64,000 bases of DNA from Oscillospiraceae bacterium (GTDB lineage Bacteria > Bacillota > Clostridia > Oscillospirales > Ruminococcaceae). The stretch's first letter is position 1. Every line of letters starts with the position of its first letter. The stretch covers positions 30,231 through 94,230 of the forward strand of contig JAAWDH010000007.1 in the NCBI GenBank assembly GCA_022793675.1, given 5' to 3'. The notes under the pieces are model-generated. The model was not told where the DNA came from. It ran no database searches and saw only the letters and a list, made by a program, of their open reading frames with translations. Shown here piece after piece: positions 1-8,008 of the stretch. A program made the position numbers and the translations under genes.

Positions 1-39
1 AGATTACCTTGCGGCTGGACCTTTAAAACTGAAACATGG

Positions 40-78
40 GAAGGCTGCTCATCCACTTGGCGGGCAGCCTTCGTTTTT
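40..78 (+). terminator. Rho-independent terminator of a gene upstream of the window
   Basis: A perfect 9-bp stem (GAAGGCTGC at 40-48 with GCAGCCTTC at 64-72) is followed by GTTTTT. The T run is on the plus strand, so it would end a plus-strand transcript that starts before this window. Confidence 0.7.
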
Positions 79-396
79 AGGCAGCGGGGATTGGGGCATT
101 TTTTCATCTCGTTCAGCGTCCGGCCAGTTACCCGTTTGAAAATTTCATTAAAAGAACAGATACTGGAAAAACCGGCCCGCATGGCAATTTCGGATACAGA
201 CTGCCCGCCGCCTTGCAGCAGCTGAACAGCATATCTAGACAGATAGCAGTAATCATACCCCAGCGCTTTGGCGGCCCGTCGTGACCCAGGTATATTCCAA
301 GCTGCGGTGCAGGCGGACAGGGAAGGAAAAGTCCCGATGGGTGCTGGGCTCAAAGTAAAAATTCTCCCCAAAGCGTTCCGCTTCATACAGCAGCAT
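73..396 (-). pseudogene. AraC-family regulator remnant with internal deletions
   Basis: On the minus strand an ATG at 396, behind a G-rich ribosome site, opens a reading frame beginning MLLYEAERFG that looks like the start of an AraC-type sugar-sensing (cupin) domain. It stops after about 47 codons. In the next frame, directly adjoining, the DNA encodes the opening of an AraC helix-turn-helix domain (ALGYDYCYLSRY) and then jumps to the second helix-turn-helix (QSVSEIAMRAGFSS, then FKRVTGRT). A normal member has about 270 residues; here most of the cupin domain and the linker between the two helix-turn-helix units are missing, with one frame change. The frame then stays open to the window edge. 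It diverges from the fucosidase gene, which it may once have regulated (inference). Confidence 0.75.
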
Positions 397-447
397 CCCC
401 ACACCCCCAAAAAGACAAATTTATGCTGCTATTATCCAACAAAAAGC

Positions 448-476
448 TAGAAATAGCCGGGCAGACCTGGTATAAT
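448..476 (+). promoter_or_regulatory. Probable sigma-A promoter of the fucosidase gene
   Basis: A perfect TATAAT at 471-476 lies 17 bp after TAGAAA (448-453, 4 of 6 matches to the -35 consensus), about 32 bp before the TTG start at 508. The -35 is weak, so an activator may be needed. Confidence 0.5.
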
Positions 477-507
477 AAATGTAAACCATCAAAGGAGGCC
501 AACCGTT

Positions 508-1524
508 TTGAATACACAGCTTATCCGTCAGCAGCCCGCCCTGACGCCCAACCCCTACCAGCAGGCCCAGATCGAGCGAAAATTTGGGATGTTCCTTCAT
601 TTCGGCGTCAACACCTTCGGCAATGTCGAATGGTCGGACGGCGGCATCCAGGCCCTTTCCTACCAACCTGACGCCATCGACGCCGACCAATGGGTGCGCA
701 CTGCCTATGAAGCCGGGATGAATTATGTGATCCTGATCACCAAGCATCACGACGGCTTCTGCCTATGGGACACCGATACTACCGAATATTCAGTCAGGCA
801 TTCCGGCAACCGCACCGACGTTGTAGCCGCCGTACGCAAAGCCTGTGACAAATACGGCGTTAAGCTGGGGCTTTACTACTCGCTTTGGGACCGCAGCGAC
901 CCCCGCTATAAAAAAGATTTTTCCGGCGAGTACATTCCCTATATGCTTGCCCAGCTGACCGAGCTGATGGACGGCCGATATGGGGAAATCGTCGAGCTTT
1001 GGCTGGACGGCGCTTGGGATAAGCGGCGCAGCGAATGGCAGCTGGAACGGCTTTACGACACCGTCAAGCGGCTGCAGCCTAGCTGCCAGATCGGCGTCAA
1101 TCACACCGTAGGCGAAGACGACGACACCCCCTCCCTTCCTAAGAAGCGTTATCTGCCGGAAAATTACCAATACGGCGACCCACTGCGGATGTACCCGTCG
1201 GATTTCCGGCTGTGGGATCCCAATATGTGCCGGGAGGACGACCCGAAAATCTACGCCTTCGGTGGAGAGGAATATTATCTGCCTTTTGAGATGACTATTT
1301 GCTCCAGGGAGGGCTTCTCCTGGTTCTACTCAAACATCTATGAGCAGAAACCGCTGATGGATGTGGAAGATACGGCGGAAAAATGCCGCATCCTTTTTGG
1401 ACAGCAGAACCTTGCGGTCATCAATATGCCGCCCGATATTCACGGCCGGCTTGTCCAAGCAGACGTCGACCATCTGTTGGAAATCGCTGACCGCTTGGGA
1501 ATCCGCCGACGCTTCAATACCTGA
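508..1524 (+). CDS. Alpha-L-fucosidase, GH29 family
   Basis: Retaining glycoside hydrolase that releases L-fucose from glycans. The N-terminal half shows the GH29 pattern: FGMFLHFG near residue 27, the paired histidines of KHHDGF at 80-81, and ELWLDGAW, whose Asp167 is the expected nucleophile. At 338 residues it is a catalytic (beta/alpha)8 domain without the C-terminal beta-sandwich of longer family members. No signal peptide is visible, so it is probably cytoplasmic and acts on imported oligosaccharides. The TTG start at 508 is chosen because AAAGGAGG (491-498) lies at the right distance and no ATG is near. It stands alone, with its own promoter and terminator, next to an AraC remnant. Substrate linkage cannot be told from sequence. 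Confidence 0.88.
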   Translation: MNTQLIRQQPALTPNPYQQAQIERKFGMFLHFGVNTFGNVEWSDGGIQALSYQPDAIDADQWVRTAYEAGMNYVILITKHHDGFCLWDTDTTEYSVRHSGNRTDVVAAVRKACDKYGVKLGLYYSLWDRSDPRYKKDFSGEYIPYMLAQLTELMDGRYGEIVELWLDGAWDKRRSEWQLERLYDTVKRLQPSCQIGVNHTVGEDDDTPSLPKKRYLPENYQYGDPLRMYPSDFRLWDPNMCREDDPKIYAFGGEEYYLPFEMTICSREGFSWFYSNIYEQKPLMDVEDTAEKCRILFGQQNLAVINMPPDIHGRLVQADVDHLLEIADRLGIRRRFNT

Positions 1525-1539
1525 CCGTTTAAACCTCTC

Positions 1540-1578
1540 GCCCGCCTCTGCCAAAAATAATGACAGAGGCGGGCTTTT
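1540..1578 (+). terminator. Terminator after the fucosidase gene
   Basis: A perfect 11-bp stem (GCCCGCCTCTG at 1540-1550 with CAGAGGCGGGC at 1564-1574) is followed by TTTT. The minus strand lacks a T run here, so it mainly ends the plus-strand transcript rather than that of fabD. Confidence 0.8.
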
Positions 1579-1593
1579 GACGCTGCGGCCGGC

Positions 1594-2508
1594 TTATCCA
1601 ATCGCCTTCTGAAGGGTTTTCAGATCTTCGACATTGCCGATTTCCACGCCCTTCAGCGTCCGTTTAACCAACCCTGAAAGCACCTTCCCTGGCCCTAGCT
1701 CCAAATAGCGGTCAAAACCTGCCGCCTGAAGCGCCGAAAGCTCATCGGTGAAGCGCACAGGCGAGACGATGTGCTTTGCCAGGTAGCCTGGCATATCTGA
1801 AAAATCTTCCAGCCTGCCGCCGGTCAGGTTAGCGTAGAAGTCAAGTTTGGGCTTGGCAAAAGAGAAGCCTTTAGCGGCTTCATAGAACTCGTCGGCTGCC
1901 GGCTGCATCAGTTTAGAATGGAAGGCCGCGCTCACCGCCAGCGGGGCCGTCCGTTTGCCCATCGCGGCAAAGGTTTCGCAGGCTGCCGCTACGGCGGCCT
2001 TCTCGCCAGCGATGACGGTCTGGGCGGCGGAGTTGAAGTTGACTGGCACGACATAGCCGCTGGTTTTTTCACAAACCTCGGCTACCTCTTCGGCAGTCAG
2101 CCCCAGGACCGCCGCCATGCCGCCATCCTGGCCTGCCGCACAGCGCCCCATTGCGGCTGCGCGGAAGCCGATCAGCTTGAAGGCTTCTTCCATTGGAAGC
2201 ATCCCCGCTGCTGCCATCGCCGCATACTCGCCTAGGGAATGGCCGGCGACCGCCTCAGCCTCAATCCCCGCTTCCCGCACGCAGCAAAGCGCCGCCAGTG
2301 AAGTAGCCATAATGGCCGGCTGGGAGACGGCGGTTGCAGACAGTTCTTCTGCCGAGGCTGTCTCGCAAAGTTTCTTCAGATCCATCCCCAGCATTTCCGA
2401 CGCGCAGTCAAACACTGCTGCTGCGCCAGCCGAATACTGGATCAATTCCAGCGCCATGCCGGGGTATTGAGAACCCTGGCCGGAAAAAAGGAATACTGTT
2501 TTAGGCAT
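1594..2508 (-). CDS. fabD: Malonyl-CoA:ACP transacylase
   Basis: Moves malonate from CoA to acyl carrier protein, supplying extender units to the condensing enzymes encoded next door. The protein has 304 residues, a usual length. It carries the N-terminal GQGSQYPGM motif, the nucleophilic Ser91 in GHSLGEYAA, and His197 in the AFHSKLM segment that completes the catalytic pair. The ATG at 2508 follows AAGGAGG at good spacing. It is unusual in being on the opposite strand from the rest of the fab operon and divergent from fabH across 418 bp, so the two can be regulated separately. In many Clostridia fabD lies inside the operon. Confidence 0.95.
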   Translation of the reverse strand: MPKTVFLFSGQGSQYPGMALELIQYSAGAAAVFDCASEMLGMDLKKLCETASAEELSATAVSQPAIMATSLAALCCVREAGIEAEAVAGHSLGEYAAMAAAGMLPMEEAFKLIGFRAAAMGRCAAGQDGGMAAVLGLTAEEVAEVCEKTSGYVVPVNFNSAAQTVIAGEKAAVAAACETFAAMGKRTAPLAVSAAFHSKLMQPAADEFYEAAKGFSFAKPKLDFYANLTGGRLEDFSDMPGYLAKHIVSPVRFTDELSALQAAGFDRYLELGPGKVLSGLVKRTLKGVEIGNVEDLKTLQKAIG

Positions 2509-2646
2509 AAGTTGTTTCCTCCTTGAAATCTGCGCCGCACCACCGGAATAAGCGTATTTTGTAAAAAAACTGTAAATAAGGGGCTGATATGGGGGAATCG
2601 TGACTTTTTTTCAGGACGAATTTTTTCGGAAAGCAGCGTTTCTTTG

Positions 2647-2684
2647 TTGACAAACCGGCGGTAAAATTATACAATAGAGTTGTA
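2647..2684 (+). promoter_or_regulatory. Strong promoter of the fab operon with overlapping palindrome
   Basis: A perfect TTGACA (2647-2652), a 17-bp spacer and TACAAT (2670-2675) form a near-consensus sigma-A promoter about 250 bp before fabH. The -10 is covered by an inverted repeat, TACAA (2670-2674) and TTGTA (2680-2684) around TAGAG, a possible operator. It does not resemble the FapR or FabT sites I know, and no fabT or fapR gene is in the window. Confidence 0.7.
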
Positions 2685-2709
2685 CTGCTTTTTGCTATCC
2701 GAAAAAGGT

Positions 2710-2750
2710 AAGCCCATCTTTTTTACTATACCAGACTTTCTGGGCTTTTT
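2710..2750 (+). terminator. Possible attenuator in the fab operon leader
   Basis: AAGCCCA (2710-2716) pairs with TGGGCTT (2741-2747) across a long loop and is followed by further T residues to 2750. It lies downstream of the fab promoter and well before fabH, where it would end transcription early unless something prevents folding. The long loop makes it a weak prediction. Confidence 0.35.
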
Positions 2751-2785
2751 CAAGGGCGATTTAGAAAAAAGGCGGCCGCGTTTTT

Positions 2786-2890
2786 AAGGGATACGGAAGT
2801 ACGACGCTTTCTGTAGAAAGCTTAGCAAAGGCTTTTGCACGCCAGGTCGCCTGCCTGCCCCGCAAAAACCACTTGCTATGTCGGCAGCGG
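2786..2890 (+). repeat. Dispersed hairpin element, copy A
   Basis: Copy of an intergenic element whose best conserved core is a small hairpin, here GCTTTCT-GT-AGAAAGC (2806-2821), followed by a GCAAAG..CTTTT stretch and GCCAGG. It lies in the leader of the fab operon, directly before fabH. Confidence 0.6.
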
Positions 2891-2926
2891 ACAGCTTCCC
2901 AGCGAGTAAAAAAAGGAGTGAGGGTT

Positions 2927-3910
2927 ATGGCCATTAAAATTTTAGGGACAGGGTCTTATCTGCCCGAAAATATTGTGACAAATGAGGATTTTACAAAGAT
3001 TGTTGACACATCCGACGAATGGATTGTCAAGCGGACCGGCATCCATGAGCGCCGCATTACCGAAACCCCTACCTATGTGATGGCTGAAACCGCCGCCCGC
3101 CGGGCGTTGGAAAATGCCCGCACTGCACCGGAAGAAATCGATTTGATTCTGTGTACGACTGTTTCCAGCGACTTTATCACCCCGTCGCTGGCTTGTATTG
3201 TCCAGGGGCGGATTGGCGCTAAAAATGCGATTGCTTTTGACATCAACGCAGCCTGCGCCGCTTTTGTCTATGCGTTGGACTTGGCGGATATGTACCTGCT
3301 AAGAGGGATGGGGAAAATCCTCATTATCTCTGCCGAGAGCCTATCTAAAATCACCGACTATACCGACCGCAGCACCTGCGTCCTTTTCGGCGACGCCGCC
3401 GGGGCCTGCGTCGTCACGGCCGGGGAGGGAAAATTTGCCGCGTCATTCGGCTGCGATGGCGCTGGGGCATGGACGCTGTTTGCAAGGCAGCATAAAAACC
3501 AAGTGCCTTTTGTGGAGGTTATTGACCCTCAGGAAATCGACCGTTTCCCTGACGCAAAAGATGGGACACTTTATATGGACGGCAAAGAGGTTTATAAGTT
3601 TGCAGTGGGCGCTATGGCGAAGGCGCTGACCGACGCCAGCGGGAAATTTGGCTTGGCGTTGGAGGAACTTGACCTGATTGTCCCCCATCAGGCCAACATC
3701 CGCATCATCCAAACGGCCGCCAAGGAACTGAAGCTGCCGCTGGAGCGGTTTTACGTTAACATTGGCCGCTGCGGCAACACCTCTTCCGCTTGCATCCCGG
3801 TAGCGCTTGACGAGATTAACCGCGCTGGGAAGCTTACCGCCGGCATGAAGGTAGGGCTAGTAGGCTTCGGCGCAGGGCTGGTTTACGGCGGCTGCGTTTT
3901 TGAGGTTTAA
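2927..3910 (+). CDS. fabH: Beta-ketoacyl-ACP synthase III
   Basis: Starts fatty acid synthesis by condensing an acyl-CoA primer with malonyl-ACP. The catalytic triad is complete: Cys110 in NAACAAFVYAL, His254 in VPHQANIRI and Asn284 in GRCGNTSS. The length, 327 residues, is standard. The start is the ATG at 2927, where MAIKILGTGSYLP matches the family's first beta strand and AAAGGAGTGAGG lies just upstream; the frame is open further upstream but that part has no ribosome site. First gene of the plus-strand fab operon, followed after 20 bp by fabK. The type of primer (acetyl or branched) cannot be read from the sequence. Confidence 0.95.
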   Translation: MAIKILGTGSYLPENIVTNEDFTKIVDTSDEWIVKRTGIHERRITETPTYVMAETAARRALENARTAPEEIDLILCTTVSSDFITPSLACIVQGRIGAKNAIAFDINAACAAFVYALDLADMYLLRGMGKILIISAESLSKITDYTDRSTCVLFGDAAGACVVTAGEGKFAASFGCDGAGAWTLFARQHKNQVPFVEVIDPQEIDRFPDAKDGTLYMDGKEVYKFAVGAMAKALTDASGKFGLALEELDLIVPHQANIRIIQTAAKELKLPLERFYVNIGRCGNTSSACIPVALDEINRAGKLTAGMKVGLVGFGAGLVYGGCVFEV

Positions 3911-3930
3911 GGGAAGGAAGGAGCACAGCT

Positions 3931-4887
3931 ATGTTTCAAACAAGGATCACTGAGCTTTTGGGCATCCGTTACCCCATCCTGCAGGGCGGGATGGCTTGGG
4001 TTGCCGAGTCTACGCTGGCCGCCGCCGTCTCCAATGCCGGCGGGCTGGGGATTATTGCCGGGGGTTCTGCGCCGGCGGAGCTAATCCGTGAAGAAATCCG
4101 CAAGGCCAAAGCGCTGACTGACAAGCCTTTCGGCGTCAACATCATGCTGATGAGTCCCAATGCCGATGAACTGGCAAAAATTGTCGTCGAGGAAGGGGTG
4201 GCGATGGTCACTACAGGCGCTGGCAACCCTGGCAAGTATATGGAAGGCTGGAAGGCAGCCGGCATCAAGGTTTTCCCGGTGGTACCGTCGGTGGCGCTGG
4301 CGAAGCGGATGGAACGGGCCGGGGCTGACGCAATTATTGCCGAGGGGACGGAGTCCGGCGGCCACATTGGCTCGACGACAACCATCTGCCTCGTGCCGCA
4401 GGTTGTCGATGCGGTGAACATCCCGGTGCTGGCTGCCGGCGGCATTGCCGACGGGCGGACAGCGGCAGCGGCTTTTATGCTGGGGGCAGAGGGCCTGCAG
4501 TGCGGCACAGTGTTTTTAGCTTCGCCGGAATGCCAGATCCATTCAACCTATAAGGAAATGGTGGTGGGGGCCAAGGATACCGATTCGGCCGTCACGGGGC
4601 TGATCTGCGGCGGCGCGCCTTGCCGCCAGGTCAAGAACCGCTACACCAAAAAGGTCAACGAGCTGGAACGCTCGGGGGCAAAGTTCGAGGAAATCGAGGA
4701 AATGACCATCGGTTCGCTGCGGCGCGCCGCCAAGGAAGGCGATAAAGAGAACGGGAGCTTTATGGCGGGGCAGATTGCCGGCATGGTTTGTGAGATCCGC
4801 CCTGTCGGGGAGATTATTACGGGTATTTTTGACAGCGCGGAAGATATTTTAGGACGCCGCCCCGGCGAGCTCCTGGGAGGGAAATAA
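3931..4887 (+). CDS. fabK: Enoyl-ACP reductase II (FMN-dependent)
   Basis: Performs the last reductive step of each elongation cycle, reducing trans-2-enoyl-ACP with NAD(P)H through FMN. The 318-residue protein has the nitronate-monooxygenase-like TIM barrel: YPILQGGMAWV near residue 12, the substrate-loop region AEGTESGGHIG in the middle and the FMN phosphate site around AAGGIADG. No fabI is seen in the window, so FabK is the likely enoyl reductase; FabK enzymes are known to be insensitive to triclosan. GGAAGGAG precedes the ATG. It ends only one base before fabG. Confidence 0.93.
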   Translation: MFQTRITELLGIRYPILQGGMAWVAESTLAAAVSNAGGLGIIAGGSAPAELIREEIRKAKALTDKPFGVNIMLMSPNADELAKIVVEEGVAMVTTGAGNPGKYMEGWKAAGIKVFPVVPSVALAKRMERAGADAIIAEGTESGGHIGSTTTICLVPQVVDAVNIPVLAAGGIADGRTAAAAFMLGAEGLQCGTVFLASPECQIHSTYKEMVVGAKDTDSAVTGLICGGAPCRQVKNRYTKKVNELERSGAKFEEIEEMTIGSLRRAAKEGDKENGSFMAGQIAGMVCEIRPVGEIITGIFDSAEDILGRRPGELLGGK

Positions 4888-4888
4888 T

Positions 4889-5632
4889 ATGGCAAAAACA
4901 GCTTTGGTCACCGGCGCATCGCAGGGCATCGGCGCTTGCATCGCCAAAACTTTAGCCGCTGAAGGGTTCAATGTCGCCATCAACTGCCGCAGCGAACAGG
5001 AGCTGGAAAACGGCGGGCGAGAGGTTGAAGCGGCCTGCCGCGCTTTAGGCGTGGAGGCGGAGTGCTTTATCTGCGACGTATCGGATTTTACCGCCTGCGG
5101 CGAGATGGCAAAGGCCGTCAAGGAGCGCTTTGGCAGCATCGACGTGCTGGTCAACAACGCCGGCATCACCCGCGACGGGCTGCTGGTGCGGATGACAGAG
5201 GAGCAGTTTGACCTGGTGACCAGCGTCAATTATAAGTCGGTGTTCAATATGACAAGGCAGGCGGGCGCGATCATGTTCCGCCAGCGTTCGGGCCGTATCA
5301 TCAATATCAGCTCGGTAGCCGGCCTTTATGGGAACGCGGGACAGTTCAATTATTCCGCCGCGAAAGCGGGCATCATCGGCATGACCAAAACCACCGCCAA
5401 AGAGCTTGGCAGCCGCGGGATTACCTGCAACGCTGTCGCGCCAGGTTTTGTCAAGACGCCGATGACCGACGTGCTTAAAGAAGAATATAAGGCAGAGATT
5501 GTGAAAAGCATTGCTTTGGGCCGTTTAGGCGATCCGGAGGATATTGCAAACGCCGTCGCCTTCCTCGCCTCCGACCGGGCGGGATATATCACCGGGCAGG
5601 TGCTGGAAGTCTCTGGCGGAATGTCGATGTAA
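4889..5632 (+). CDS. fabG: 3-oxoacyl-ACP reductase
   Basis: NADPH-dependent short-chain dehydrogenase that reduces 3-ketoacyl-ACP. It shows the Rossmann motif TGASQGIG (residues 8-15), the NNAG motif at 89-92, and the catalytic Ser142, Tyr155 and Lys159 in NISSVAG and YSAAK. At 247 residues it has the standard size and ends with the typical GGMSM tail. The start lies one base after the fabK stop and its ribosome site is inside the end of fabK, so the two are probably translationally coupled. Confidence 0.96.
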   Translation: MAKTALVTGASQGIGACIAKTLAAEGFNVAINCRSEQELENGGREVEAACRALGVEAECFICDVSDFTACGEMAKAVKERFGSIDVLVNNAGITRDGLLVRMTEEQFDLVTSVNYKSVFNMTRQAGAIMFRQRSGRIINISSVAGLYGNAGQFNYSAAKAGIIGMTKTTAKELGSRGITCNAVAPGFVKTPMTDVLKEEYKAEIVKSIALGRLGDPEDIANAVAFLASDRAGYITGQVLEVSGGMSM

Positions 5633-5667
5633 ACACGGACAGAGGAGAAACTGAGGAGAAAAAGGAT

Positions 5668-6906
5668 ATGAGACGAGTAGTAATTACAGGGATGGGCGTT
5701 ATCAGCCCGGTGGGCAACGATATTGCCTCTTTTTGGGACAGCCTGACCGCCGGCCGCCACGGCATCCGGCCCATCGACCGCTTCGACGCCGCTGAAAGCG
5801 ATGTCAAGCTGGCGGGCCAGGTACGGAATTTCGACCCGGTAGCGCTGGGGGTGCTGGAAAAGAAAGAGCTGCGGCGTACCGACCGCTACTGCCAATATGC
5901 GCTGGCGGCAGCAAAGCAGGCGCTTGAGGACTGCGGCAGCGATCTGAAGGATTTGGATCCCTACCGGGTCGGCGTTATCGTCGGCAGCGGCATTGGCGGT
6001 ATGGAAACTTTTGAGGAAGAGTGCCGTAAGTTTGACGCTAAAGGCGCTAAGCGGGTGTCGGTCTTTTTCATCCCGATGATGATTTCCAACATGGCCTCCG
6101 GCAATATCTCCATCAGCACCGGCTTCAAGGGCGTTAATTTCGCGCCGGTGACAGCCTGCGCTACCTCCTCCCACGCCATTGGAGAAGCTTTTCATAACAT
6201 CAAGAATGGCTACTTGGACGCCTGTGTGGCAGGCGGGGCCGAAGGGGCGCTGACGCCGCTGGCTGTGGCGGGCTTCAACAACATGGGAGCGCTTTCCCGC
6301 TCAGAGGATCCCGACCGCGCCTCTATCCCCTTTGACAAGGAGCGCAACGGCTTTGTGATGGGCGAAGGGGCAGGCATCCTGATCCTAGAGGAGCTGGAAC
6401 ACGCCAAGGCCCGCGGCGCAAAGGTTTATGCTGAGATTGTCGGCTATGGCGCGACTGGCGACGCCTACCACATCACTAGCCCCGCCCCAAATGGGGAAGC
6501 TGCGGCAAAGGCGATGCAGCTGGCTTATGAGGAAGCGGGGCTTACTGCCGATGATATTGACTATGTCAATGCCCACGGCACTTCCACGCCGCTGAACGAG
6601 CAGTATGAAACGATTGCCATCAAACTGGCGCTGGGGGAGGAAAAGGCAAAGGCTACGCCTGTTTCGTCCACCAAATCGATGACTGGCCATATGCTGGGCG
6701 CTGCCGGGGCGGTCGAGGCGATTGCCACAGCGCTGGCGCTGCGGGATGGGATCATCCCGCCTACGGTCGGCTACTGCGTCCCCGACGAGCTTTGCGACTT
6801 AGACTGCGTGCCCAACGCCGCCCGCAAGGCGGAACTGCACGCGGCCCTCTCCAATTCGCTGGGCTTCGGCGGCCACAACGCCGCCCTTTGCCTGAAACGC
6901 TTTTGA
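5668..6906 (+). CDS. fabF: Beta-ketoacyl-ACP synthase II
   Basis: Chain-elongating condensing enzyme of type II fatty acid synthesis. The Cys-His-His triad is visible: Cys164 in TACATSSHA, His303 in NAHGTSTPL and His341 in SMTGHMLGAAG. With 412 residues it has the usual length for FabF. The ATG at 5668 follows AGGAGAAAAAGG. No fabB or fabA is in the window, which fits Firmicutes where one FabF does elongation; how unsaturated chains would be made is not shown here. Confidence 0.96.
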   Translation: MRRVVITGMGVISPVGNDIASFWDSLTAGRHGIRPIDRFDAAESDVKLAGQVRNFDPVALGVLEKKELRRTDRYCQYALAAAKQALEDCGSDLKDLDPYRVGVIVGSGIGGMETFEEECRKFDAKGAKRVSVFFIPMMISNMASGNISISTGFKGVNFAPVTACATSSHAIGEAFHNIKNGYLDACVAGGAEGALTPLAVAGFNNMGALSRSEDPDRASIPFDKERNGFVMGEGAGILILEELEHAKARGAKVYAEIVGYGATGDAYHITSPAPNGEAAAKAMQLAYEEAGLTADDIDYVNAHGTSTPLNEQYETIAIKLALGEEKAKATPVSSTKSMTGHMLGAAGAVEAIATALALRDGIIPPTVGYCVPDELCDLDCVPNAARKAELHAALSNSLGFGGHNAALCLKRF

Positions 6907-6928
6907 GCAAGGAAAGGATGGAACGCCC

Positions 6929-7366
6929 ATGTCTGAAATGAAGCTGTCGGTCTCCGAAATTAAGGAGCTGATGGATAAAATGGCCGCTGCCGGCCTCTCA
7001 GGGCTGCAGCTCCGAGACGGGGACTTTGAGCTTTCAATGGCTGCTGAGGTCACAAGAGCAGCGGAACCCTTCCCCGTCCGCCCTGCAAGCCGTCCGGCAG
7101 AAGCTGCCCCAGCGCCCGAAGATAGCGTCTCTGGCAGCCTTGTCACCGCCCCTATTGTTGGTACATTTTACGCTGCGCCTTCCCCGGAACATCCTGCCTT
7201 CGCCCCTGTTGGCAGGCAGGTATCCAAAGGCGACGTGCTGTTCATCATCGAATCGATGAAGCTGATGAACGAAGTACAAAGCGATTATGCCGGCACGGTC
7301 AAAAAGGTTTTTGTGGAAAACGGCCAGCCTGTCGAATACGGGCAGCCGATTATGCTGATTGAATGA
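6929..7366 (+). CDS. accB: Biotin carboxyl carrier protein of acetyl-CoA carboxylase
   Basis: Carries the biotin that shuttles CO2 from biotin carboxylase to the carboxyltransferase. The C-terminal lipoyl/biotinyl domain contains ESMKLMNEV, with Lys111 as the biotin attachment site; a proline- and alanine-rich linker (about residues 45-68) joins it to a short N-terminal helix region. Its 145 residues match typical BCCPs. It lies 22 bp after fabF and 13 bp before fabZ, so the first acetyl-CoA carboxylase subunit is interleaved with the fab genes, a known Firmicutes arrangement. Confidence 0.95.
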   Translation: MSEMKLSVSEIKELMDKMAAAGLSGLQLRDGDFELSMAAEVTRAAEPFPVRPASRPAEAAPAPEDSVSGSLVTAPIVGTFYAAPSPEHPAFAPVGRQVSKGDVLFIIESMKLMNEVQSDYAGTVKKVFVENGQPVEYGQPIMLIE

Positions 7367-7379
7367 TTAGGAGGCCATC

Positions 7380-7808
7380 ATGGCGCTGCTTAACCAAGAA
7401 CAGATTAAGGAGATTATCCCTCACCGGGACCCTTTTCTGCTGATTGACGAGATCCTTGAGCTGACCCCCGGCGTCCAGGCGGTCGGCCAGAAATACCTGC
7501 GGCCCGACGAGAGCTGGTTTGCCGGGCATTTCCCCGGCCAGCCTGTCCAGCCCGGCGTGCTCACAATTGAGATGCTCGCCCAGACTGGCGCAGTCTGCGC
7601 CCTCTCCCTGCCAGAAAATAAGGGGAAGATTGCTTTCTTTGCCGGCATCGACAAAGCACGTTTCCGCGGCATCGCCCGCCCGGGCGATACCCTGCTTTTG
7701 GAAGTCGAGGTCACCAAAACCAGCCACGGCATCAGCTTCTGCAAGGGAACGGCCACCGTAGAAGGCAGGCGCGTCGTCACCGCCGAATTCAGCTGCTCGA
7801 TTAGTTAA
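7380..7808 (+). CDS. fabZ: 3-hydroxyacyl-ACP dehydratase
   Basis: Hot-dog-fold dehydratase that converts 3-hydroxyacyl-ACP to trans-2-enoyl-ACP. The catalytic His15 is in PHRDPFLLID and the catalytic Glu64 in QPGVLTIEMLAQ. The protein has 142 residues, the usual length. TTAGGAGG lies just before the ATG. It is followed by a 200-bp gap holding copy B of the dispersed hairpin element before accC, the only large gap inside the operon. Confidence 0.95.
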   Translation: MALLNQEQIKEIIPHRDPFLLIDEILELTPGVQAVGQKYLRPDESWFAGHFPGQPVQPGVLTIEMLAQTGAVCALSLPENKGKIAFFAGIDKARFRGIARPGDTLLLEVEVTKTSHGISFCKGTATVEGRRVVTAEFSCSIS

Positions 7809-7964
7809 AGGGACGGGGGTACGGCGCTTTCTGAAGAAAGCTTGGCAAAGACTTTTAGCCGCTAGGGCGCCTGCCTGCGCCGCTATATCCGCTTACTGCG
7901 CCGCGACGCAGTTGAATTCATCCTATAAGGCTGGCAGGTTCTTGACGGCTAAAAGGTTTTAGCG
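7808..7964 (+). repeat. Dispersed hairpin element, copy B, inside the fab operon
   Basis: Core hairpin GCTTTCT-GA-AGAAAGC at 7826-7841, then GCTTGGCAAAGACTTTTAG and a right end with CGCGACGCAG. A second palindrome, GCTAAAAGGTTTTAGC, lies at 7949-7964. It fills the gap between fabZ and accC, so it would be transcribed within the operon mRNA. Confidence 0.65.
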
Positions 7965-8008
7965 GAGGGCGAAATTCCTGCGGCCCCTGGAAAGGAAGGT
8001 TTCTGTCC

